The notes under the pieces: generated by a model
What the model was told of the DNA's origin: nothing
Database searches by the model: none
What the model saw: only the letters and a program-made list of their open reading frames with translations
Source: Gammaproteobacteria bacterium
Lineage (GTDB): Bacteria; Pseudomonadota; Gammaproteobacteria; Steroidobacterales; Steroidobacteraceae
DNA: 50,275 nucleotides
Reading direction: 5' to 3'
NCBI GenBank assembly: GCA_947455595.1
Contig: CANGOP010000020.1
Coordinates: forward strand, 1-50,275
Shown: piece by piece, positions 1-6,086 of the stretch
How the letters are laid out: each line of letters begins with the position of its first letter
Position numbering within the stretch: the stretch's first letter is position 1
Position numbers and translations under genes: made by a program

Positions 1-1
1 G

Positions 2-586
2 TCAGTCCTCACGCGATTCTCCAAGGCGTTCGGCAAGTAACTGCTGGGCCAGTGCTCGTTCGCGACTGCGGCCAGTGCGTAACGCATCAAGCAGGGCTAA
101 GAACTCATGTAGAACGGAGTCTGCGAGAACAGCTTGCGGAACGTATCGATAGAGGGGCTCGACGGAGGGCCCTCGTGCGCTACCTTCGGGATGCGGCCAT
201 ACCGGCGCTTCCTCCGGCGAGGCACTGATGTGATTGGAGAGGGGGAGGGCGCCGAAGGAGGTTGGGACACCGCGTCGCATAGCGCCCAGTTTGGCCGGAA
301 AGGCGTACCGAACACCGTGCACAGCGAACTCTAGCAGGGCCTCTCGCTTTACCTGCCAGTCGCCTCGGCCATTCGATACGGCCAGACCGGATGCGACGAC
401 TCGCTTGACGCTGCGGTGAACTTGAGAGGCGCTCAGGCCTAATGCCGCACCCAGGGATGCGTACGTCCAGGGCAAGGCTGGGTGGGCGGTTCTCTTCAAG
501 AGCACCAGAAGATCTTGAGGCTTGAGTTCCACTGTTATTCCATATTCCTGAATATGGAATGTACGTTCTTCGACTGTTTTTTTCAA
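2..586 (-). CDS. Winged-helix DNA-binding protein of the ELKPQDLLVLLK family
   Basis: A 194-residue cytoplasmic regulator. Residues about 20-75 form a MarR-like helix-turn-helix (ELKPQDLLVLLK, then a YASLGAALGLSASQVHRSVKR recognition region). The middle carries HGVRYAFPAK and a RGVPTSFGALPL stretch, and the C-terminus is a Leu/Arg-rich helix. From memory, proteins of this type are annotated as HTH regulators and are often encoded beside an AbiEii-type nucleotidyltransferase; the downstream neighbour lies outside the window, so that link cannot be tested here. The reading frame has no usable ATG: it opens with TTG at 586, and GTG codons shortly downstream are alternatives just before the conserved core. 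The stop codon lies at the window edge, so the gene is complete. DNA binding is well supported; the regulated target is unknown. Confidence 0.72.
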   Translation of the reverse strand: MKKTVEERTFHIQEYGITVELKPQDLLVLLKRTAHPALPWTYASLGAALGLSASQVHRSVKRVVASGLAVSNGRGDWQVKREALLEFAVHGVRYAFPAKLGAMRRGVPTSFGALPLSNHISASPEEAPVWPHPEGSARGPSVEPLYRYVPQAVLADSVLHEFLALLDALRTGRSRERALAQQLLAERLGESRED

Positions 587-732
587 GCCCCATGTAGCGC
601 TCCCTCAGCCTCGGGTCCGCATTTGATTTGGGGATGTACCGGCTTTAGTGCCTGGAACAGGTTCTTGATTCTCGACCGGCCTAGCCGCCACAAACGAAAA
701 TCTATTCGAGTCAATGGCATACAAACACTTAT

Positions 733-798
733 CGGGCCCCCGCTACCAACTCACTCGGTGAGATTGAATGGCCCGCGAACGCCGGCTTTTTGTTTCCA
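733..798 (+). repeat. Copy 1 of a 66-bp direct repeat flanking higBA
   Basis: This copy matches 1698-1764 at about 86 percent in the same orientation. It contains CTCAC-tcg-GTGAG (750-762), a GC-rich imperfect hairpin at 771-786 and a following T run. The antisense strand reads KPAFAGHSISPSELVAGAR and then stops. That peptide resembles the LVAGA-type shadow peptides often seen in annotations next to integrase attachment sites (from memory). No protein-coding role is likely. Confidence 0.75.
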
Positions 799-821
799 GG
801 TCCTGATGTTGGTCACGTTGA

Positions 822-1130
822 TTAGGGGAGTGCCTCCCCTTGATACGGCAAGATCGACTCCAAAGATTTCGCTGCCCCATCTTCTGCGCACTGCAAGTCG
901 TAGTTTGCCTGCAGGTTGACCCAACTGCGCACGTCGGTCTTGAAGTATCGAGCGAGACGCAGAGCAGTGTCTGCAGTAATTCCGCGTCGCTCCCGCACGA
1001 TTTCATTGATGCGAGCGGGTGTGACTTTCAAAGCACGCGCCAGTGCCGAGCTTGAGAGTCCGAGCGGAACCATGAATTCCTCGCGGAGAATCTCTCCGGG
1101 ATGGATAGGTTTAAGTTTGAGGGTCACCAT
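822..1130 (-). CDS. higA: HigA-type antitoxin, XRE family
   Basis: A 102-residue antitoxin of the HigA/VapI family. The sequence begins with the hallmark KPIHPGEILREEF. It continues into a five-helix XRE DNA-binding domain (LGLSSSALARALKVTPARINEIVRERR), followed by ITADTALRLARYF and WVNLQANYDL, the usual end of the domain, at normal family length. HigA neutralises the HigB ribosome-dependent RNase and represses the shared promoter. It lies 7 nt downstream of higB on the same strand, which is the reversed toxin-first order typical of higBA. The ATG at 1130 is the only sensible start. Confidence 0.95.
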   Translation of the reverse strand: MVTLKLKPIHPGEILREEFMVPLGLSSSALARALKVTPARINEIVRERRGITADTALRLARYFKTDVRSWVNLQANYDLQCAEDGAAKSLESILPYQGEALP

Positions 1131-1137
1131 TGCTATC

Positions 1138-1419
1138 TCAGTGGTAGTCGACGATCTCTACATCCGTTGGGCCAATGTTGGTCCAAATGAAGCACAGTCG
1201 CCATTGTTGATTGATCCGAATGCTGTGTTGGCCCTGACGATCACCTCGAAGAGCCTCAAGGCGGTTGCCAGGCGGGATGCGCATAAAATCCAAGCTTGCA
1301 GCGGCATCCAGTTGTGCCAATTTGCGTCGTGCAATTTGTTCGATGTGCGCGAAGTGCCTTACGCGCTGTCTCGCATAAAGTGAAGCGGTGTTCTTGCACT
1401 TAAACGAAACTATTGCCAT
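1138..1419 (-). CDS. higB: HigB-type toxin, RelE superfamily
   Basis: A 93-residue mRNA interferase of the HigB/RelE superfamily, which cleaves mRNA on the translating ribosome. Family landmarks are RKLAQLDAAASLDFMRIPPGNRLEALRGDRQGQHSIRIN (spanning about residues 32-70) and the terminal WRLCFIWTNIGPTDVEIVDYH, in which the basic and aromatic residues form the active surface. It is the first gene of the higBA operon. The ATG at 1419 has no Shine-Dalgarno sequence and sits almost at the predicted transcription start, so the transcript may be leaderless. No disruption is visible, so the toxin should be active. Confidence 0.93.
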   Translation of the reverse strand: MAIVSFKCKNTASLYARQRVRHFAHIEQIARRKLAQLDAAASLDFMRIPPGNRLEALRGDRQGQHSIRINQQWRLCFIWTNIGPTDVEIVDYH

Positions 1420-1425
1420 TAAAAT

Positions 1426-1454
1426 ATCGTATATCGATAACCGATAAAATACAA
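1426..1454 (-). promoter_or_regulatory. higBA promoter and candidate HigA operator
   Basis: Read leftward, a -35 TTGTAT (1454-1449) and a -10 TACGAT (1431-1426) are separated by exactly 17 nt, in an AT-rich pocket. The region contains the palindrome TATCGATA (1432-1439), ATCG-n5-CGAT (1426-1438) and a direct repeat of CGATAA (1435-1440 and 1442-1447). An inverted repeat lying over the -10 region is where HigA-type repressors normally bind. The predicted transcription start falls at about 1419, the first base of higB. Confidence 0.62.
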
Positions 1455-1493
1455 TAGCCGAGAGGGCGCGGATAGACCGTTCTGGCCTGTTTG

Positions 1494-1592
1494 GGTTACG
1501 GCGACTGCATCACGAACGAATTCGGCGGTTATCGTGGAATTCCCCCGTGATGCACCACAGGCAGGCAGAATCTCGCAGTCGCGACTGTAGCC
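1494..1592. repeat. Nested inverted repeats upstream of higBA
   Basis: The stretch holds three visible symmetric pairs: GCGACTGC (1501-1508) with GCAGTCGC (1575-1582), GCATCACG (1507-1514) with CGTGATGC (1546-1553), and the perfect 12-bp palindrome CAGTCGCGACTG (1576-1587). The flanks GGTTAC and GTAGCC extend the outer arms. No open reading frame is convincing here. Confidence 0.5.
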
Positions 1593-1697
1593 AACCCCAT
1601 GGGCTGTCTAGTGTAGTTTGGCTATCCCAGAAAGAAGCGGATTACCGGAGGAAGTCTCTGGAGCCCGATGGTGAAGCAGTATTGGATGGAGCCGTAG

Positions 1698-1764
1698 CGG
1701 ACCCCCGTTACCAACTCACGCGGTGAGACTGCATGGTCCGCGAAAGCGGGCTTTTTTGTTTCTA
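1698..1764 (+). repeat. Copy 2 of the direct repeat flanking higBA
   Basis: About 67 bp and the partner of 733-798, with nine substitutions and one extra T. It contains CTCAC-GCG-GTGAG (1715-1727) followed by a strong intrinsic terminator. The antisense reading KPAFADHAVSPRELVTG parallels that of copy 1. Both copies point the same way and are about 965 bp apart, bracketing the toxin-antitoxin pair. Confidence 0.75.
1736..1757 (+). terminator. Intrinsic terminator with GAAA tetraloop inside repeat copy 2
   Basis: The stem GTCCGC/GCGGGC (1736-1741 and 1746-1751, one G-T pair) is closed by a GAAA loop and followed directly by six T residues. It would stop rightward transcription, although no rightward gene precedes it inside the window. 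Confidence 0.7.
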
Positions 1765-2015
1765 AGACATGTAGGCACCGTGTAGGCAGTTCGAGTACTA
1801 CATGCGTCATCGCGCGCGTTTTGCCCAAAGCCGCAGCGCCGCGCTGGCCGCGATCCGAATAAAGACGCCAACTGGCCTCAAATGATTTTTTGGCGCACCG
1901 ATCCAATCTTGCCAAAGCCCGTCTGGTCGTCATTCCAATTGAATTTGCGGAGCTCACGGTCGTGCCCGTCTGGCCATGTATTATCTTTCCGACTGCAAAC
2001 TAGGGAGGGCATGAA

Positions 2016-2330
2016 ATGGCGAATTCGATTGGTCGATCCATTATCGGGGTCCTGCTTCTGTCTAATGCAGGAGGCCCTGCAATTGCCGTAGAACCGAAGT
2101 CACCGACACCAACCAGCGAGCCAACATCGTGCTATCGCATGGTTGGTGGTGTCGACTCGGAAATGACGGTTGGCCTTGCTGTGGAACTGTGCGCTGGCAC
2201 CACGAACGCAAAGGCAACGATCACGTGTTATGCCCTTGCGTTTGTCAACAAGGAGTCGGGCGGTCTCGGTCTCAATCGCGGGCTGGCAGTGTCGCTGTGC
2301 AGGGCCGGAGGTGGTTCTAATCGGCAGTGA
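2016..2330 (+). CDS. Small secreted protein with two CY...GLAVxLC units
   Basis: A 104-residue protein of unknown function. Residues 1-24 look like a signal peptide (basic start, IIGVLLLSNAGG core, cleavage near AIA-VEP), followed by a Pro/Ser/Thr linker to residue 38. The mature part is built of two similar units: CY(39-40)...GLAVELC(53-59) and CY(71-72)...GLAVSLC(89-95). This gives four cysteines in a paired pattern, so disulphide bonding in the periplasm or outside the cell is likely. AGGGAGG lies 7 nt upstream of the ATG at 2016. It sits alone in the accessory patch, between the higBA unit and a convergent hydrolase gene. I do not recognise a named family with certainty. Confidence 0.68.
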   Translation: MANSIGRSIIGVLLLSNAGGPAIAVEPKSPTPTSEPTSCYRMVGGVDSEMTVGLAVELCAGTTNAKATITCYALAFVNKESGGLGLNRGLAVSLCRAGGGSNRQ

Positions 2331-2513
2331 GCTGACCTTTTTTCTCTCTGACTCTCATAGTCTCTGGTTAGGCTGTTCAGTGACGCACTCGTGCAGCGAA
2401 CCCGTCCAAATGCTGAATAGGCAGAAAGCGACTGTTCAAGGGGCAGCTGATCCGCGATACGTTCGTGGCCGCATTTCCCTCTCAGCATGTGCGACAGAAC
2501 ACGCTGATCGCGG

Positions 2514-3644
2514 TCAATGCGATTTTTTTTCCACGACCAAGAAAGTGCTGATTTGCGTATTTAAGAACTCGGCATCTTGCGGATTGCTCGCCGCGCCAGC
2601 GGTATGCCCCCACACCGAGGGGATCGGTTTGAACAGAAGATTCGGAATAGATGCCGCCTCAACTTTTGCATCCTCAATCGGGAAATAGAGGTCGGTTGCC
2701 GATGGCATGTAGAGAACGCGGGCGCGTATCGATCGCAGGGCCCGATGCAAGTCACCGTCAAATCCAGGGGTGGTCCCGACGTCATGCTGCTCCCATGTGC
2801 GCATTTGCAAGATGAGATTGTTGGCGTCGGCGCCCGGAATGAAATCATGGCGAAAGCCTGCAATAGCCTGCTCGAGAGTCGTGCCAGCCGGGGCCCCCGT
2901 TCGCCAGAGCTCTTCGCGCCACCATTGTTGGGAGAACAACCAACCGGCCCAAACGAGGCCGAAGGTATCAAGGCCGTGAACGGGCTGTTCGGTGTAGTCG
3001 CCCTGATTAAAGGCGGGATCCGCCGTAATGGCTGCGATCTGGCCCTCCAACCGGACAATGCCGTGTGGCCAGGTCTTGGCCGTCGCTGCCGTGACGACAA
3101 TCGAGTCGGCGAATTCGGGATAACTGACGGCCCACTGGAAGGCCTGTTGTCCACCCATCGAGAATCCGATCACGGCGCGTAGGTGCGTGATACCGAGTTC
3201 GTTGACGAGCAGATCATGGACCGCCGCCACGTTGTCCCGGATGCTGGTGACCGGAAACCGTGGCCCATGGAAGGGCTCAAGCGTGTTGCTCGGAGAGGAG
3301 GAGCGTCCGTTGCCGAAGAGTTCAGTGGTGATCAAGAAGTCACGCTCCGGATCCAAGGCCTTTCCTTTGCCGATCAGCCACTCATAACCGTGGCCATCGG
3401 CCATGTAATGCGACGGCAGGAGAATGGCATTGGAGCGCTGTGCGTTGAGCTTGCCGTACGTCGCGTAATGGATCTGTGCCGCGGGCAGCGTGGTGCCGTT
3501 CTCAAGCTTGAAGTTCGCAAGCGCATGGACGTGAAATTCTTGAGCCAAGACGGTGGGCGCTGCGCAGATACTGGCCACCAAGCACAGGGTGGTGAGGACC
3601 AAACGGCTATATGCAGGTGATCGCATGAAGAAGAGACTGGACAT
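2514..3644 (-). CDS. Exported alpha/beta hydrolase of the MetX (homoserine acetyltransferase) fold
   Basis: About 376 residues. A signal peptide (core LVLTTLCLVASICAAP, cleavage near VLAQ) precedes a full MetX-like domain: ATYGKLNAQRSNAILLPSH, then the nucleophile elbow GFSMGGQQAFQWA, an Asp in PSATDLYFP and a His in SVWGHTAGA complete the triad. Cytoplasmic MetX acetylates homoserine, but this protein is exported, so an esterase or acyltransferase role on an outside substrate is more likely. ATG 3644 is chosen because GGAG lies 6 nt upstream and the signal peptide begins there; a longer frame reaches 3782 but carries an unlikely polar leader. It is monocistronic, with a divergent NTF2-like gene. 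Confidence 0.85.
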   Translation of the reverse strand: MSSLFFMRSPAYSRLVLTTLCLVASICAAPTVLAQEFHVHALANFKLENGTTLPAAQIHYATYGKLNAQRSNAILLPSHYMADGHGYEWLIGKGKALDPERDFLITTELFGNGRSSSPSNTLEPFHGPRFPVTSIRDNVAAVHDLLVNELGITHLRAVIGFSMGGQQAFQWAVSYPEFADSIVVTAATAKTWPHGIVRLEGQIAAITADPAFNQGDYTEQPVHGLDTFGLVWAGWLFSQQWWREELWRTGAPAGTTLEQAIAGFRHDFIPGADANNLILQMRTWEQHDVGTTPGFDGDLHRALRSIRARVLYMPSATDLYFPIEDAKVEAASIPNLLFKPIPSVWGHTAGAASNPQDAEFLNTQISTFLVVEKKSH

Positions 3645-3840
3645 GGTGTGCTCCGCGGCGTCGGTCCGGGAATGGCGACGGCGATATCTTAATGTGATCG
3701 ACGAATGGTGAGCTGATATTCCCTTTGTCCTGAACAGCCGGGCGGCGTCAGCGAGCGGGTTTTTTGCCCGTGTCGCAGACATCCGCTGAGTTGTTCGCTC
3801 AAATTAAACCGGAGGCTCTATCTCAAGGTATGCTCCCAGG

Positions 3841-4257
3841 ATGACGACGCAACAACACTTGGAGACCCTGCAGCGCTGGATCGCGATGGCGGAGCAGGAT
3901 TTTGCGGGCGACTTCCTGGATGTCTTCACGCCTGACTATCAAGGCCACATCGCAGGACGTATCCATCTGAATTTAGAGACGCTCCGGCAGACAGAAGTCG
4001 GGTTCGCCCAGTCCTTTTCCAATACCCAACGCACCGTGCATGAACTGCTCGCATTCGATGATCGCGCCGTGATGAGGATTACCACGGAGGCGACGCACAC
4101 CGGGTCGTTTCGAGGAATTCCCGCCACCGGGCGTCGAATGAGTTTCACTGCGCTCGTGCTGTATCGGTTTCGGGATAGCCGAATTTGCGAATCGTGGACG
4201 GAGCTCGATGTTGCGGGCCTCATGTCCCAAATACTCAACGACAGCGCCAAGGGCTAA
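3841..4257 (+). CDS. SnoaL-like / NTF2-fold protein
   Basis: A 138-residue protein of the NTF2 superfamily, close to the SnoaL-like ester-cyclase type. The N-terminal helices (residues 5-30) are followed by the beta-sheet cone with HELLAFDDRAVMRITTEATHTGSFRGIPATGRRMSFTALVLYRF, then SRICESWTELD. The pattern 'GxFxGxPATGrxv' and the closing 'I.E.W...D' are typical of the family. Enzymatic members isomerise or cyclise polyketide-like substrates, but many have no known activity. There is no signal peptide. It is divergent from the MetX-like gene and convergent with the amidohydrolase at 4292. The ATG at 3841 follows a weak CAGG. Confidence 0.83.
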   Translation: MTTQQHLETLQRWIAMAEQDFAGDFLDVFTPDYQGHIAGRIHLNLETLRQTEVGFAQSFSNTQRTVHELLAFDDRAVMRITTEATHTGSFRGIPATGRRMSFTALVLYRFRDSRICESWTELDVAGLMSQILNDSAKG

Positions 4258-4291
4258 CTGCCGCGACCCCCGAAACGGCGATCTCGATGAT

Positions 4292-6043
4292 TTACCGGCG
4301 CGTGAGGGTGTCGTACAGCGTGTGGCCCCGACGAATCGTCAGTTCCACTTTGACCTCGTGAATCTGTTCAACAGGCGTGTCGAATAGGTTTCGGCTCAGC
4401 ACCACGAGGTCCGCATCCTTGCCCACCTCAATGGTTCCACGATGCTCGCTTTCTCCGAAGAGGGCAGCGCCGGCGGCTGTATAGGCGGTGAGTGCTTCTT
4501 CTAAGGCAAGACGTTCATTCGGATTCCAGGCTGCCACAATCTGGCCCGTCGGATCGACTCCCCCCGGGTAACGGTGCGTGATCGCGGTCTCGATACCGAC
4601 GAGTGTCTGCATGCCGGTGACCGGCCAGTCAGACCCCCAGACGAGCCCCGCTCCTGAGTCCGCCAAGCTGCGCGTCGGATAGCCGTGATCAGCGCGTTCG
4701 GCGCCGAACATCTCCACAGCAAAGACGGTCTGCCACGGGTCTGGACGACTCCATAAGGGCGTCATGTTGGGGATCACGTTCAGAGGCCGAAAGCGCGCAA
4801 TGTCAGCGCGATCCACGAGGGCAAGATGAGCGAATGTATGCGCTTGTCCCCCTGGCCCGTTGGCCTGTCTTGCCGCTTCAACCGCATCGAGTCCCGTCCG
4901 GACGGAACGATCGCCGATGGCATGAACATGCACCTGAAAGCCGAGGGCATCGAGTTGGGTGACCAATGTCGTCATGCGAGCGGGGTCGACGAACAACTTG
5001 CCGGTCCCCAGACCCGGTAGGTGATAGGGCTCGAGGAGCGCGACCGATTTGGAGCCATAGCCGCCGTCGAGCAGGATCTTCACGCAATTAGCATCCAAGT
5101 CAGGGCTCGCCACTCGGCGGCGTGCGGCGACAAAACGCGCAATTTGGGCGGCGTCATCGGAATCACTGGGCTCAAAGCGCTGGCAGATGCGCACGCGACT
5201 CGTCAGGCGGTGGGTATGAGCCAACTCGCCATAAGCTTCCACGGTGGCCGCATCGGCGGCGGCTTCGACCACAGCGGTGATGCCTTGCGCCTGCATCTGT
5301 CCTAACGCCGCCAGCAAATCGTCCGTGCGCTGTCTGAGTGTCGGCGGTGGCATGACGTTGCGGACGAGTTGCATCGCCATTTCTTGGAGACTGCCGCTCG
5401 GTTCACCGTCGGCATCGCGGACGATCTCACCATTCTGTGGGTTCGCGGTCTCACGCGTGATGCCGGCGCGCTGTAAAGCAGCTGAATTCACCCAAGCCTG
5501 ATGTTGCGAGTTGTTGATCAAAAAAACGGGACGGTCAGATACGATTGCATCCAACTGCTGTCGGCTGGGGCGGCCACTGGGCAGAAACGCTGCCTCGTCC
5601 CAGCCGCCGCCGATAATCCACTCGCTATCCGGATGCGCCGCGGCGAATGCGCGGATGCGAGCGCTGATCAACGTCCGATCCTTCAAGCCCTCTAAGTCGA
5701 GTCGCGTGGCAGGATTGGGTACTAAGCTTGGATGGGCGTGGGAATCTTGAAACGACGGCAGCAGCATCCGGCCATCAAGCGAAATCACCTGCGTACGCGG
5801 GCCGATGTACGGTGTGACATCCGCATCTCGACCGACGGAGAGAATCTTGCCATCTCGAATCGCAACCGCACTCGCCCAACGCCGTGCGCCATCTAGCGTG
5901 TAGACCGCGCCATTGCGTAGAACGAGATCCGCACTCGGCGGTGCTCCGAGTGCTCTGGCGGGCAGCAGGCAGATCAATAAGCTACCCAACACCGACGCAG
6001 TCAGGTGCGGGCGGGGCCGATCAGAGGGGTGTCGCGAGATCAT
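4292..6043 (-). CDS. Exported YtcJ-type amidohydrolase (paralog 1)
   Basis: About 583 residues, amidohydrolase family 3. A Sec signal peptide (LTASVLGSLLICLLPARALGAPP) leads into LVLRNGAVYTLDGARRWASA, the small beta domain. Metal-site motifs follow in order: DSHAHP, NCVKILLDGGYGSKS (Lys), VHAIGDRS, FAHLALVD and GSDWPV (Asp). The protein ends with IEVGKDADLVVLS, the usual closure of the beta domain. YtcJ-like enzymes hydrolyse amide or N-acyl bonds; the substrate cannot be read from sequence. ATG 6043 has GAGGGAG about 9 nt upstream; a longer frame would run into the preceding gene. It lies 43 nt downstream of a paralog on the same strand and is probably cotranscribed with it. Confidence 0.9.
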   Translation of the reverse strand: MISRHPSDRPRPHLTASVLGSLLICLLPARALGAPPSADLVLRNGAVYTLDGARRWASAVAIRDGKILSVGRDADVTPYIGPRTQVISLDGRMLLPSFQDSHAHPSLVPNPATRLDLEGLKDRTLISARIRAFAAAHPDSEWIIGGGWDEAAFLPSGRPSRQQLDAIVSDRPVFLINNSQHQAWVNSAALQRAGITRETANPQNGEIVRDADGEPSGSLQEMAMQLVRNVMPPPTLRQRTDDLLAALGQMQAQGITAVVEAAADAATVEAYGELAHTHRLTSRVRICQRFEPSDSDDAAQIARFVAARRRVASPDLDANCVKILLDGGYGSKSVALLEPYHLPGLGTGKLFVDPARMTTLVTQLDALGFQVHVHAIGDRSVRTGLDAVEAARQANGPGGQAHTFAHLALVDRADIARFRPLNVIPNMTPLWSRPDPWQTVFAVEMFGAERADHGYPTRSLADSGAGLVWGSDWPVTGMQTLVGIETAITHRYPGGVDPTGQIVAAWNPNERLALEEALTAYTAAGAALFGESEHRGTIEVGKDADLVVLSRNLFDTPVEQIHEVKVELTIRRGHTLYDTLTRR

Positions 6044-6086
6044 GCTAGGAGTCTCCCTCCAAAAACGGACGCCCGGTTCGTGCCCC

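Larger units (their letters stand above)
1455..2015. other. Non-coding accessory stretch between higBA and the small secreted protein
   Basis: About 560 bases without a supported gene. It contains the nested inverted repeats, repeat copy 2 with its terminator, and roughly 250 bases of AT-richer sequence with a TATTAT box at 1979-1984 that could be the -10 of the gene starting at 2016 (no clear -35). The open frames in it have no Shine-Dalgarno sequence and no recognisable domain. Confidence 0.55.

Noticed and set aside
1485..1605. Possible integron attC site next to higBA
   Set aside because: The expected RYYYAAC at the 5' end and GTTRRRY at the 3' end are not found in the right order, and no integrase gene is present in the window.
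1622..1957. Leftward open frame of 111 residues overlapping repeat copy 2
   Set aside because: No ribosome-binding site and no domain; part of it is only the antisense reading of the repeat, the kind of peptide known from spurious gene calls.
1882..2091. Rightward open frame of 69 residues before the small secreted protein
   Set aside because: It overlaps the better supported gene at 2016, which has a good Shine-Dalgarno sequence and a signal peptide, and it has no protein-like composition.
2170..2688. Rightward open frame of 172 residues overlapping the end of the MetX-like gene
   Set aside because: It crosses two better supported genes and lacks a start signal; it is a shadow frame.
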